Assembly: GCA_016801845.1 (NCBI GenBank) | Contig: CM028912.1 | Location: 19,280,001 to 19,344,000, forward strand | Direction of reading: 5' to 3' | DNA from: Polydactylus sextarius | Lineage: Eukaryota; Chordata; Actinopteri; Polynemidae | DNA length: 64,000 bases | Shown here: in pieces, positions 1-11,819 of the stretch | Numbering within the stretch: the first letter of the stretch is position 1 | Layout: each line of letters opens with the position of its first letter | Translations under genes and position numbers: made by a program | The notes under the pieces: generated by a model | The model's database searches: none | What the model was told of the DNA's origin: nothing | What the model saw: the letters and a program-made list of their open reading frames with translations, nothing else

Positions 1-620
1 GCTGTTGGATCTGGGATGGCTGCAGTTAGGATTTGCACCGCAGCTATTCGTTAAAGGGATTACACAGGTCTGCAGGGTTTTTTTCTCAAATCAGGAGTTA
101 TTGGTATAGGAGTCATACATACTTATATTGTGTATATATAAAATCCATTTTGTTAAATTTGAAATGAGCTGCTTCTACTTATTCATAAGCTAAACATGAA
201 ACTGTTCCAACTCCTTGGAAGAGTTTGGATATTTTTTTGCAATCAGTGAAGATTTCCTTGGATGAATATTTGAGATGGAGTTCTATGCTGCTTGGCTCTG
301 ATATTGACATGGTGTAGATTAACTTGAGGCAGCAGTGGGATGGCAAATATTGGCCATGTAAGCTATTCAGACTTTAATTTAAGTCATTCATATGCCAAAT
401 AGTATATTAAAATTGAAATCTAAAGTGATAGCAATGGTTTAGTTGGTTGTGATAATCTAAAGCACAAATTTCTGCCTGTTGGATGATTATTCAGAAATAC
501 ACTTGGATCCAATTCATCCACATTTAACCAAGGACCCCTAAATGTCACTCTAAATGAAAGACAACTACAACACAATGTGGGATGCAGCTAATGAGTTTAA
601 AAAGTACGACAGCATCTGTT
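1..620. other. unique non-coding sequence
   Basis: AT-rich single-copy-looking sequence. I see no sustained coding frame, recognisable repeat family or RNA gene in it. Confidence 0.5.
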
Positions 621-1330
621 ATGAGCCTCTATGAGTCAGGCTGACAGGTACAGCAAGCTAATTCAGTCAGTGAAAACAAGCTGCTTCCCACAGATGTTGC
701 TGACAGATGACAGTTGCTGGGCATCGTCAAACCCGTCAAGAAGAAAAGAGAGCTCCCGCTTTGGACCTGATAGAGCGCACAAAGGCTTTCAGGCAGTAGG
801 CTCCGGGAATTCAGCGCAAGTCCTGAGAAGCCAGAGAAATCCACCTGGACGGACAGCATAGCCAAAAAGAACTCCTCATTACAATAACTTCACCATGAAA
901 TCAACCCACTCTCATCCTGTGTGTTGTTAATGAGGTTTCGGTGCGTGCTTTGGGTGCTTGTGAATGCTCACTGACAGCAGATGCCTGTCTGTCTGCCACA
1001 GCCAGTAACCTTCTTTAGAAAAAAACATTATCTTCAGGGATGCTCCCTCCAGCGAATGACAGGTTCCCATGATACGCATTCATTAGCCGTTCACATTCTG
1101 AGGATGACAGATCAGGAATCATCCGCATGTGCGACTGCAGCTACATCAGAAGCCAATCTGTAATGGGAAGATATATGATTTACATCTGGAATGACGAAAA
1201 TTATAACCAATCCCCGGCAGGCATTCCCCGGTTCTGTGTAGGTACTCGTGTGTTGGACGGACTGCAGATGATGTCAAGGCCTGCGCATGGAATCACTGTA
1301 GACTCTTGACAAATTGCCGTCTTTGATTTT
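621..1330. other. non-coding block, candidate conserved element
   Basis: This stretch is less AT-rich than its surroundings, contains no simple repeat and shows no coding frame longer than about 75 codons on either strand. It retains CpG dinucleotides, for example around 1075-1130 and 1190-1290. That texture fits a conserved non-coding element, but conservation cannot be judged from one sequence. Function unknown. Confidence 0.25.
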
Positions 1331-2260
1331 ATTGGTGTTTGACCTTGAAACTGATATGGAATCCCTTCATATTATGAGAGGGCATAGATTATGAGCCAAT
1401 GTGTTTTCAATAGAGTCCAGATTCATCCATGCTAGCTGGTTTATGAGGGTTTTGAAGTGGTTATTCAGGGAAAGCCATAAGTGAGGGGTACAGGGATCGT
1501 CTTTCCAAAAGCTTTCTTTGGGGCAGACAGGGCATCCTTAAAATCATTTACAATATATCCTGCACTGTGCTGTAATAGAATCTAAGCCAGACTGGCAGCC
1601 ATGGTTTAAAGCTTTTATACTGTGTAATTGTCTCCAACTGGAAACATCTTGCTTTCCATCGTAATATTTGATATACTGTGCTGTGAAAGAGTCCTATGAC
1701 TAATTGTGCACCAGGATTGTTATATCTCATCTGTCAAAAGTTACCAAAATAGACACAGAATAAACACATAACGGAATCTCATTAAAAAGTCTCCAGCTTC
1801 ACTTTTGTTGGAAATCCTATTAAAGTGATTTTATTTTGTATTAAAAAATACATTCAGTTTTAATCTTTGTTTTAAAGATCAATTGATTATTGTTAGTTGG
1901 AGCTAATACAATGAAAGCTAAAGACAAATTCATACATCCTAGGTTCGAATCCCCCTCGTCTGCAACACTCATTCCAAAACATAGCATAGTATCATTCAGA
2001 AGCTGCACTTGCTCACTTGTTCACCATGAGCTGTTAGCGGTTAGCTTTAGCCAAGTTGTTCATCAATCATCAGATGATTCACTAACATCCTGCATTTATC
2101 CTACACTCAAATTATATGCTGCGATGTTAAGTAATGCTAATATTAATGCAACAAAAGCAAATTAAAAATCAACATGAGAACATAAAGCGTACAGTAGAGC
2201 TGAGGACAGCTCAGGTTTGCTGAATCATTTGTTGTGAAACGATACTGCCAAGTACTGGTA
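1331..2260. other. unique non-coding sequence
   Basis: AT-rich sequence without a recognisable gene. A perfect pol III B-box-like string (GGTTCGAATCC) sits at about 1942-1952, but the surrounding bases do not fold as a tRNA T-arm. It could be the relic of a tRNA-derived SINE. Confidence 0.4.
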
Positions 2261-2266
2261 GTGTTG

Positions 2267-2283
2267 TTTATTTATTTATTTAT
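2267..2283. repeat. (TTTA)n microsatellite
   Basis: About four uninterrupted TTTA units in an AT-rich context. Confidence 0.8.
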
Positions 2284-2771
2284 GAATGTCAACATATCAT
2301 TCTATATGTTTTTAAAGTTTTGGTTACTTGTGTAATTTCCAGTGAGACTATAAATTGTGTCATCGGGGCCACTAATAATATAATAATTAAATGCTAAAAC
2401 ACAGTTTGTTGAGTCATTATTATTGCAATTGGTGCACGTTAGGATTGAAAGTCATCCATTGTTTTTACAAGTCTGTAATGCAAAACAATGACATTCTTGG
2501 GAGGAATATGTACATTTATTCAATCAACTTCATAAATGATTTTAAGTTTAAGAAATTAACCAGAATATAATTTTGTGAACAGTGTCAGTGATATATACAG
2601 GAAACTACAGTAACAGCATTGAGTGATGTTGATTTTAGTACCAATGCACTACTGAATTTCTTGTCTTTATGATGGATTACAGACTTGTGCACAGCTCAGG
2701 CTTCATCACCGTACACATGGGTATGCCATTTCCCTAATCCAACTTATATAAAAAGGCACAATTTATTATCC

Positions 2772-2801
2772 CATGCACCCACCCACCCACCCCCCACCCC
2801 C
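2772..2801. repeat. C-rich CCCA repeat
   Basis: A pyrimidine-rich run built from ACCC/CCCC units. The opposite strand has several G-runs and could form a G-quadruplex. Confidence 0.6.
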
Positions 2802-2950
2802 AAGCCCACACCTTTTCTTTCTTCCAGGATATAATGAGGTATGGAGAAACAGAGAGGATTAGGTTACAAGGAAATTGAAAAGGTGCACAAGGATCCAGAG
2901 ATGGGAGATTACTCTGGTTTATAATACACAGCCTGGCTTGATGAGGATAA

Positions 2951-2953
<3 letters not shown>

Positions 2954-2981
<28 letters not shown>
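2954..2981. repeat. (GT)n microsatellite
   Basis: Fourteen uninterrupted GT units. Short open frames running through it translate to Val-Cys or Thr-His repeats and are not genes. Confidence 0.95.
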
Positions 2982-2985
<4 letters not shown>

Positions 2986-3284
2986 TTAACACAGTGCATG
3001 ACAGGGTCCTGCCTGTGGGGTATAGTCGGACAGAAGGTGGTGATAGTCGGAGCGATACCTGCGGATAAAATGAGAATGCAGGGAGGGAGGGATGGTGTGT
3101 GTTGTGGTTTGGTTTGAGCCTCAGTAAAGTGAAGGTAGTGTACATGTGCTTATGTATGTTTCAATCTAAAAGGAGGGAAGTGGCCGATGGAGGTTGTGCA
3201 TGAGCATTCATTGTTTACTGCACTTAATAGAATATACACAACTTTCTTACACTGAGGGTCTCATTTGGTGTTCAAAGAGATTAT

Positions 3285-3336
3285 TTTACCCTCTCGCAGA
3301 CCGGACTATTAACCGGAGCCACTGAGCCACAGAGAG
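3285..3336 (-). mobile_element. possible SINE head fragment
   Basis: The string GAGCCACTGAGCCACAGAG, preceded by a CGCAGACCGGACTATTAACC stretch, resembles the reverse complement of a tRNA-derived SINE head (A-box side). It is too short and diverged for a family assignment. The copies at 14.4 and 29.9 kb are much clearer. Confidence 0.25.
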
Positions 3337-3505
3337 ATGGTTTGTTTCTTTAGGGAAATTTAGAACTGGGACAGCAAAGTGGAAAAATAAATTAATACAG
3401 ACCTCAGAGAGGATGTGTGCATGCAAATGATATGTTTATATTTTTGATTATGTTTGTAATAGGTGCACATTTGTGTGAATAGATTAACAATAATGGTAAT
3501 GGTAA

Positions 3506-3538
3506 TCACTCACTCGCTCACAATGAGTGAGTGAGTGA
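3506..3538. repeat. TCAC/GTGA inverted repeat (hairpin)
   Basis: A 15-nt arm of TCAC units (3506-3520) is followed by a 3-nt loop and a 15-nt arm of GAGT units (3524-3538). The arms pair with a single G-T mismatch. The right arm runs into the (GT)n microsatellite that follows. Confidence 0.8.
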
Positions 3539-3540
3539 GT

Positions 3541-3543
<3 letters not shown>

Positions 3544-3574
<31 letters not shown>
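3544..3574. repeat. (GT)n microsatellite
   Basis: About fifteen GT units directly after the GAGT hairpin arm. Confidence 0.95.
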
Positions 3575-3575
<1 letters not shown>

Positions 3576-3739
3576 GAATATCTCCATTTCTAAAAAACAC
3601 ACGTCTGTTTGTGTGCACAGCACAGAGAAATGACAGCGGGAGGTCTCTTCAGAAGTGCTCCTCCTGCTGTGAATCAACCCTGGGTTACCTCTCAAATATA
3701 ATTACCTCTCTTACCCCTCTGTAATTATTAAGTAATTAC

Positions 3740-3741
3740 AC

Positions 3742-3791
<50 letters not shown>

Positions 3792-3793
3792 GT
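3740..3793. repeat. 54-nt perfect palindrome with (AT)20 core
   Basis: ACATTTC at 3740-3746, an (AT)20 tract at 3747-3786 and GAAATGT at 3787-3793 make a perfect inverted repeat. The flanks are non-repetitive yet complementary, so symmetry extends beyond the AT microsatellite itself. It could extrude as a cruciform. Confidence 0.9.
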
Positions 3794-4235
3794 CAGTGAA
3801 GACCTCAAGCCAGCATATGTATGGTAATAATGAGTATGCGGCGGGTATATGTCATGGCTTTATTGCCTCCACTGAGCCAGAAAATCAAAGGTGGGAAGTG
3901 AAATGCGCATATTTCTGTTGGGGTAATTACTCTTTCTGGTCTAGTCCATTATATATAAATGTATCTATAGAGTCATATATATCCATTTGTTCATAACCCC
4001 ATATCAGACTAGTGTGTCATGCTTCTATAAATATTTTAGTGGGAATCTTGGGTCTAATTAACAAGCAGAAGTTATTATTAAGAGTCAGCACCTAAATAAA
4101 GAAGCAGCGATGCCTCATTAGGGATTCTCGATGACCATTAAAATATGACCCGAGACAAGCCAGACACAATGTAATTTAGATTTGCTATTATAACTGTGGT
4201 TCAAGGCTCCATGTATCACATCATGTTTAGAAAAC
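3794..4235. other. non-coding block, candidate conserved element
   Basis: A non-repetitive stretch with homeodomain-type TAATTA/ATTA motifs (for example GGGTAATTAC near 3921 and TCTAATTAAC near 4053) and little low complexity. No exon structure is visible. Its character fits a regulatory element, but this is inference from texture only. Confidence 0.25.
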
Positions 4236-5765
4236 ATGCCCTAGACTGAAACATACATGCTGCTCCACTGTGTTGAGCTGAGAACAGCATTTCTGGGTCA
4301 AATGAATTCCACTGTTTTGTGTGATGACAACCTTGGATATTGTAACATTATTTAATTGTGTAACTATCAGAAAAATCACATTGAATGCTGTCAGCCTCTA
4401 AGGACTCAATTCCCAGTAAGCCCCCGATGCTAAAAATTGCTGCAGAGATGGTTGTGAGGAGAGTGAATGTCATTACCCCCATTGTTAGGAAACATACCTC
4501 CAAAGTTGACATCATTATTTGTTAAAGGATGATTCTAGGTCATTATATCTTGGGTTATTGTTATAGCTTTTACTTGGTAGGCTTGGAAAGCAAGAAAACC
4601 AGTCACATGTATATGCTTGTAAACAAGCCAAAATATTACTTATCTAAAATACTTTATATAGTGGTCTAACCGAAAGCTAGGTCAAGCTAAATAGGTTTGC
4701 TATATTTTGACAACATAAGTACAGTTTAGGCAAAAGTTTTTAATTGTTACATATTATACACGTAGCATTCAGGATAAAAATAAAAAATGGTAAAATAGTT
4801 ATAGTAGTAAATAGTAAAAAGAATAAATAATAGTAATCAAACTGGAGATGTACAGTGTCCGATATGAATATAAATATACATGTGTTTGTCTGGGCACAAA
4901 TGATGACATTTTCTTTATTTTCTTTCTGAAGATCACATATATTGGTGGTTGAATTATTCAAATAAAGCATCTTTATTATATTTTTTGAGTATTATTCTAT
5001 ATATAGAATATATGTGTATATGGTAAATTAATTTATAGATTTCATTAATTATACATAAATTTAAGTCAATACAGAAACTAAAATAAAAATAAGACCAAGA
5101 CCACACTGAGATAGTTCTATACCCAGCTTCTTTTTCAAAGCTCTCATCTTTTAATTGAAAATAACATATTTCTCAATAAACTAAATAAGCATAAACTAAA
5201 AGCTAGGAAATTATGAGGTCACCAGGGAATGTAGTTCTCTAACCTCCAGTCAGCATGAGACATTTAATTAGTGTAATGAGTCCCTTAAGTACCATCACAG
5301 TATCCCTTCATGTCCATCTCCCATAGCTGCACACTATTATACTTATTATACTTTATTTTGTTACCAAGATTACTGTTAACCTCGGCAGTGTTATTTTATG
5401 TCAAAATGAAACATCAGTAGTGATTTATGGTGTTATTAAACATCAATAAAATCAGAGAAAACTATCTGTTTGGCGCTACTTGCAATAAAGCTGCTCTCTA
5501 GTGCTCTCAAGGTGAAATAAAGCCACCTCAGGGTTGCATTTGGCAGAAAGCATGCAGATGAATCAGTAAGCTTGTGCGACTGCGCTCTTTTGTGCTCTAG
5601 CACATACATACTGGTGGCGCGATGTGTTTGTCAAACCATCTGCACCCATTCTTTTTAATATAAACCCACATGCCAGTTGGATCTGTGTCACTGTGTCAGC
5701 ATTTACCACTGCCCTATTTCCCAGCATTTCCGTGTGTCAGTGGAGGCAAAAGAGGCAATTTTATC
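4236..5765. other. unique non-coding sequence
   Basis: Very AT-rich, especially 4740-5200, with no coding signal. An 18-nt perfect palindrome (TATTCTATATATAGAATA) lies at 4993-5010. Confidence 0.45.
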
Positions 5766-5787
5766 TTTTTTTTTTTTTTTTTTTTTT
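5766..5787. repeat. poly-T tract
   Basis: Twenty-two uninterrupted T. It could be the poly-A tail of an old minus-strand retroposon, but the neighbouring sequence is not recognisable as one. Confidence 0.9.
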
Positions 5788-6144
5788 GTCAGCACATTAT
5801 CGCTGCTGGATGTTGACTTATTCTGTCTGCATGAGACATTCACTGTTTGCTATGATGTAATCTGCCTTTCATATTAACACCTAGCCACCTAGCTAGTAAA
5901 ATGAATTTGTGCATTATTGTAAGTAAATGGTCGTGCACTTGGGGAAATGTGTATGCATCTCTTTCCTAAAGCAAGAATCCTACTTTGCCATACCTCAGCT
6001 ATGCAGGTTTTGATGGTGCGTATATGAGAGGGATGTGATGGTTTCCTCCACTTTGGACTTTCCAGTTTTCTATGCACTGAAATGTCAACACTGTGGAGCT
6101 GAGCTGTGCTGCACATGGCTGTTAACCTCCACTATAGACTACAT

Positions 6145-6250
6145 ATAAAGTTGGACGACATGACAGCTACCCGCAAGTGAAGCCAAGACATCTCAATAGG
6201 CCTCTGGTGGCTGGCCACCCCCTCCATTTTAATAAATGGGATGTCAGCCA
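6145..6250. mobile_element. dispersed fish repeat fragment
   Basis: The strings GGACGACATGACAGCTACC, CCTCTGGTGGCTGGC and CCCCCTCCATTTTAATAAATGGG resemble a short non-autonomous element that I recall as widely dispersed in percomorph genomes. Only part is present and no terminal repeats are visible. The assignment is from memory of the motif order. Confidence 0.45.
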
Positions 6251-8025
6251 AAATAATAATATATGTTAAATAAATTACTTTGAAAGATGGTTTCTTTCAT
6301 AGTAGGTAGATTGTACCATGCCTGATTCATTTCTGCAAATGACTTTCATCAGGCCTCTGCATATCCATGGAACATGTGCACTATAGTCCTCCATTCCAAA
6401 ATATGAGCATGTCCAACATTTTGACCAGCTGAGCCCAAAGCTAATTTCTTGTTGGCTCACCACGCATACATTATTATCATTAGATCAAATTTGTAATACA
6501 TTTTCTTATAAAACATTTTTTTTCCTGACTGGAAAAAACGTTATTAATACACAGAATGAAAATGGAAGGGAAAGATGGAAATGCTGTTTGAGTAGCAGGA
6601 GAGTTTCTTATTGTAATACCAAGAGAAACCACTCGGGTTTGATAGCGGGAGCCTTGTGGTAGCCTTGGGAGGAATCACATCACTACCTGATTTTACACAG
6701 CTCTGTTTGGATTTAGATCGTCTCCCATGTGCAGAGGGACTCCCCCACAACTGTAAACAAACTTGAATGTGTAGATCACAGGAGTTCACCTTGATGTGGT
6801 CAGTTTGAAGATTGATCATGAGAGCAGCCTCTGAAATCCCTATAGCCTACAGCTTTCTGACATCATAGTGAGGAGGTGGGGGTTACGTAGCACACTAGCA
6901 ATGTAACGACTACAAAGAAATTAGGGAGCAAGTGAAGAGAACGTGTGCAGTAGTTGGTCTACACTATTTCATTCTTCATTCTTCACAAGATGACATATTA
7001 TTGGTACAATAAAGGTGCAACACCATAAATGATTTTTATTTGAACATCCTCACTGTGACTTCTCATTCAGTGTGGAAAAGTCTTTCATAGTACAGTGATT
7101 AAACAGAGAACGCTAAAGGAGATACTACACAAGACCAATTGATTTAAAAGGAAATGTACACTCTGTTTGATTTACCCTTTGTGTACTCTCCTGTTGTGGC
7201 ACTGGTCTGAGCACATGCAGGTCTATGCACCTAAAATGAAATTAGGAGCAGGACTTAATTGCACCAATCATTTATATCTCAGTTATTCTTTTGTCAAGAA
7301 CCCTGAGGAGAATTGTCTCACATACATGCACACACACGTAACAGTAAATCTGACTTCCTCTTTTTCATTATAAAACAATGAGCAGTGTCTCACACAAAGC
7401 TCAGTAAACACATATTGTTTTACAAAAACTACACTCATTTAACCCTGAATGATACTTTAAACTGAATGTCAGGGTGAAGATCTCATTTACAGCACTCAGA
7501 CTGTACGACACTCGGGGCACTGAAACTGAGAAGAGAGACATTCAAAACACTATGTATTATTCATCCTCCACCTTGTGCTGCTTTATTCCTCAAATAACAT
7601 CAAGGATACAAACTGGCACAGATCACAGTAAGAAGGCTCCTGCTTTGTCTGCTGACTGACTGTGAGGGGTGTGATTATATCAAACACATCTGACCAGATC
7701 AGGTCTCAAGATGAGCTCGCTGGGTTTGGTAAACACACTCACACACACACAACATGGGGATTAAAGCAAAAAAAAGACTCTTCTGACTAAAGGGAGAAGT
7801 AAAGACCATATCAGCATGAGCTGAATATGTGAGCTTAAGCAAACATTAGTTGGTTCTCTGTGATGAATAAAAATAGACTGTTATAACAATCCGGAGGTCA
7901 AATTTACAAGCTGAAATTTATTTCATGTTTGATGCATCATTAGATTCTGTTGGGATAAAGGCTAGACGATATTAATACTGTTGTGGGCTGCAATTGTGGA
8001 GACGCATGTTTGTCTTATTCTCTTC
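6251..8025. other. unique non-coding sequence
   Basis: No gene, RNA or recognisable repeat family. The only simple repeat is a short (CA)n at about 7741-7751. Confidence 0.45.
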
Positions 8026-8041
8026 AAAAAAAAAAAAAAAA
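8026..8041. repeat. poly-A tract
   Basis: Sixteen uninterrupted A. No retroposon body is recognisable upstream. Confidence 0.85.
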
Positions 8042-8624
8042 GAATCAAATCATTGTGCCTCAGTATATCGGGTTATCCTAGAATGTAGAACAATTTCCTG
8101 TTTGATTTAGATTAAAGAGCAAAAGCACTCAAGGATCCTGGGGAGCACTGCTGCAGATGAAAATCACACTGCTGACACTATACAAGGCAGCTGCCCTTCT
8201 AGAATCATAATCTAAACGAATGGTTTTAAAGAAAAGTGTTGGCCAACTCATTATGAAGTTATGGCGGTTAGTATGTGACTCATCAGCAGACATTCTGCAT
8301 AATCCTAACGCTATCACAACTTCTAGTCTGAACTAAACCCTTAAAGATATGCGGACCAGCAAATATGACCTCATCTATTCCTGTCAATATTAACACCCAT
8401 ATAAATTGTGTGCTAAGACCGCTATCTAGCTGTGCTGGATATTCAAAACGGTTAGTTGTTACAGTTTGTATTTACATTTATGACCCCCTTGGCCTCCACC
8501 GAATAAACCACTGCAGTCTTTAAACTCTGACCACTTCATTCATCTCCCCCGTATGTATTTAGACCTTGCTTTCTCCCATGTTGGTCAAGTAAACCTTCAA
8601 ACAAAAGCTAGCTCATTTTGGACT

Positions 8625-9420
8625 ATGAAGAGCCACAACATTATGACATGATTAACTCACTACATTGGCAGTTGTCAGTGTGTGGGGTACATTTGAAAGC
8701 AAGTGAATATTTTGTCCTTGACCAGGTGCATTGATAGCTGGAAAAATGTTCAGCATAAAGATGTGAGTGTCATAAACATAACGTCTAGACATCTGGGTCA
8801 GAGCATCCCCAAAATACATCTTTTTTGAGATGTTGCCAGTCTCCAGTGGTTAGTACCTACCAAAACTGTTCCCACAAAGAAAAACTAGTGAACTGGCAAA
8901 CGAATCATGGACAATCAAGCCTGACTGATGCAAATCACATGGCAAGTGAAAGTTGTCCCATCTGGTCTGATCCAACACAAGAGCTATTAAAGCGCAAATT
9001 TATGGAAAAGTTAATGCTGGTTCTGAAAAAAAGGTATCAGAACTGACAACTGTGCATTACAGTTTGTTGCATTATGGGACTGTGTAACCAAATACTGGTC
9101 AGGGTACCCATGTTGACCCTTGTCCAATTCCAAAAGTGTTTCCAGTGGACATGTGAGCATCAGACCTGTACTGTGGAAAGAAAAAGGAGTGAGGGTGATG
9201 CTGCAGACAATATTCTGCTGGGAAAACTTCTTGTCTTGACATTAATGTGGATGTTAGTTTGACATGTACCACCTACCTAAATATTGTTTCACTCTAATGG
9301 CAGTGGACTTGGGATAATGCTCCTGCTACACTGCAAAATGGTGCAGGGTAGTTTGAGAAACAGCAGCTGTGTATGTCTATACATGAGGCACTGTGCTGAC
9401 TTGAAGGGCACCAACATTTT
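8625..9420 (+). mobile_element. Tc1-type DNA transposon relic
   Basis: The order of recognisable pieces follows a common fish Tc1/mariner element. First comes a left-end remnant with CCACAACATTATGAC at 8632-8646. Next come transposase N-terminal segments ending in GTGAGCATCAGACC at about 9150-9165. The C-terminal piece around 9215-9345 reads roughly as a decayed VDVxLTxTTYL motif, then a DNAP motif from GGATAATGCTCCTGC near 9312. Sequence between the GAGCATCAG segment and the GGTGATGCTG segment is missing, which removes the region of the first catalytic Asp. Several frameshifts and stops break the rest. The right terminal inverted repeat is not visible. It is an inactive fossil; identity rests on recognition of the family consensus from memory. 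Confidence 0.65.
8820..9350 (+). pseudogene. Tc1 transposase pseudogene (fragmented)
   Basis: This is the coding remnant inside the transposon relic. It begins with the helix-turn-helix end region (8825-8880). Transposase-like segments follow to about 9200 in shifting frames. After a deletion that removes the first DDE aspartate region, it continues with the second-aspartate segment (Asp-Asn-Ala-Pro near 9314). The glutamate region is absent. No continuous frame exceeds about 75 codons, against roughly 340 in intact Tc1 transposases. It cannot encode a working enzyme. Confidence 0.55.
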
Positions 9421-11770
9421 GGAAGCACTCAGACCTAGTACACAATCACTGTAGTGATGACTGCAAGGCATAAAACAATATGCTCTAACTGTTAAAAAAC
9501 ACTTTTATGTGCTGGTAGCTTATAAAAGAAAAAGGGAGTGTGCAGACAGCTGAGTTGATTAAAACTGTATCTGTTCCATCACACTCATCATGCTTCAGTT
9601 ATAGCACCTGACTTAACCAGTGAGAGAACAGGAGGCAAAGGTCTGTTCTCTTGTATATGTAGACTAGTTTAATTTTGGAACACAATTTTTCAGTAATATG
9701 ATCCATTATATAGCAACATTAGCTCTGCAGGTATGCCCCTCTGGACAACAATTACACAGTGAGGGTGCTGACTTTATCTGGGATGTAAGGGGGCACTTTA
9801 GTTCACTGGCAATAAGCTTACAGCCTTATGCCTGCTGTGAAGTACACTGTAAGTTGATGATATTTTTAATGAGATTGGGATCAATTTAAGCAGCATGTGT
9901 AATAACTTAATACTCCATTCACAGCCCATTCTTTCAACGTGTGGCATTACTTAATCTGAATAAATGAGTCAACAAATAGCATTCCTAATCGAGAGCCAGC
10001 TGGGGTGACCTATAAGTAATTTAAAAAAAAAACTGTTTGTGTGCAATGCAATGATTTACAATATCACTACTGGTGATAAGCTACACTTGGTTGTAACCTC
10101 AGTAACCTTTCACCTATGGCTGTTTAAAATTGGTCAAGATGGCTACATGTTTGGAATCAAACAGCAGGGTGTGTAGTGGGAGAGGAGACTCATGCCTTTA
10201 CAGGTCCTTACAATGAATGAAACAACAGGGTGGGAGTACAGTTGCAAACGGCAATGGGCCAAGCCAAGATTTAATGTTCGGTAAAAACAGGAGAGAGAGG
10301 GAAAAAAAAGTCAGAGGGGCATGTTGAGAAATAAAAAGAGACAGAGGGAAAAAGAGAAAGAGACACAGGGGTTGTGCAAATTTCCGTCCTACATGTGCAA
10401 AAACACCATGTAAGGGTTATTTGTTTTTACAGCCCATTTTCTAACCAGTGTAATTCCTTTGTTGTGACGTGACTTCCTATTTTCCCTTGGCTGCTCACAT
10501 TCCTAGTTAACATGTCACTCTCCCCTACTATATCACACACACAAGAGATGGAGTCTGGGTTCTGGCTTATGTTTCAGGGGTTATCTTATCTAATGAGCAA
10601 GTGGTCAAGCCAGGTAACCGAAACCTTACACGGCAGTGTGTCCATTGCTCATTTAAATCTGTAGCACATCAATCAAAGTCATCTTGTTTTTTTTTTTTTT
10701 CTTCTTCACAAATTTTGTGCTCAGTTTGTGGTTGATGAGTCTAGTGGTGATGATCATATTGAGCCAGACAGACACAGAAGAAAGAAATAAACAGAAAAGG
10801 GCATGGCTTTGCATACTAATGTGGCCAGTGTTCTTTTTCCTCAAATATTTGTGAAAGCTATGTAAGAACACTCCGCTAAGCATCAACAAGAACTAGACAC
10901 TTCTCTAGACTTGCAGTGTTTTTTGCAGCTTATGGCTGTCAGGTCTCAAGTGATGCACCATCAGAAAGCATGAGGATTAAGTTATTTATTTTGTTCACAG
11001 TCTCTGGGCAATTTATTATTGTTTTATTATTCTTTCTCTAACACTCCCTGTAATCCATATTATCTACAGATTACCTCATTTGAAAAGAATTCACTGGGTA
11101 TTCTTCTCCTACTTACCTTGGTCTGAGGAGAAACAAGAGAGAAACTGTATTAGTGCACACATAAACACACCATATTGTTCTTAATATAGACAACATGTGT
11201 CTAGTTAATAAGATGGGGACTGGGAAGCGACACAGTGGAGTATTGTTGCACATGATGTTTAGATAGAAATGATGGCATTGAGTGAAGAGCAAATTGATTC
11301 CATTAGTTGAAACAATTGATGATTTATGAAGCTAAATCCCACAGCAAACATCCTGGCATCAAACAATAAACTGATAAAAATCAACCCCCATAAGCCCCAG
11401 TAATTTGTGGTAAGTATGCTGCAGTAATCAGCATAATGCCATAATACATATCTGTTCTTTATATAAACAGAGAAGCATTCAGACAGAGACACTGATGGCC
11501 CAAGGACTAGACAGGTGGTGTCCAAGATGGAGGAGGTCCTTAATTAATATTTCTGGCTCTGTCGAGGCACTGAGAGCTAGAGATGTCTTCCAAGAAAGGC
11601 AGAGGGCAGTCGATGATTTTTGAGTATTTTTGATGACCCTGTACAGATCTCTGCTGTCTGCTGCTGAACAAATGAATGTGGAAACTCTTTCATTATAGTT
11701 TTGTCATGCTGGAATCACAAAAGCTTCAATATCAGCCATTGTAGTGAATGCTGTAATTTATTTAATACAT
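9421..11770. other. unique non-coding sequence
   Basis: No gene or named repeat recognised. It contains a purine-rich stretch at about 10286-10372 (GAGAGAGGG and AAAGAGAAAGAGA units) and a poly-T run near 10688-10700. Confidence 0.45.
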
Positions 11771-11819
11771 GATAAGAAGTGATAAGAATGATGATAAGTG
11801 ATGATAAAAAGGCTGATAA
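11771..11819 (+). promoter_or_regulatory. cluster of five GATAA motifs
   Basis: GATAA begins at 11771, 11781, 11793, 11803 and 11815, so the spacing is 10, 12, 10 and 12 bp, close to one DNA helical turn each. GATA-family zinc-finger factors bind WGATAR, and four of the five copies read GATAAG or WGATAA. The regular spacing may equally reflect a small degenerate tandem repeat of about 22 bp. No adjacent gene is visible to anchor a regulatory role. Confidence 0.35.

Noticed and set aside
1885..1965. Possible tRNA gene around a perfect B-box
   Set aside because: The bases around GTTCGAATC do not form a T-stem, there is no matching acceptor stem or clear A-box, and no terminator follows. At most it is a SINE relic.
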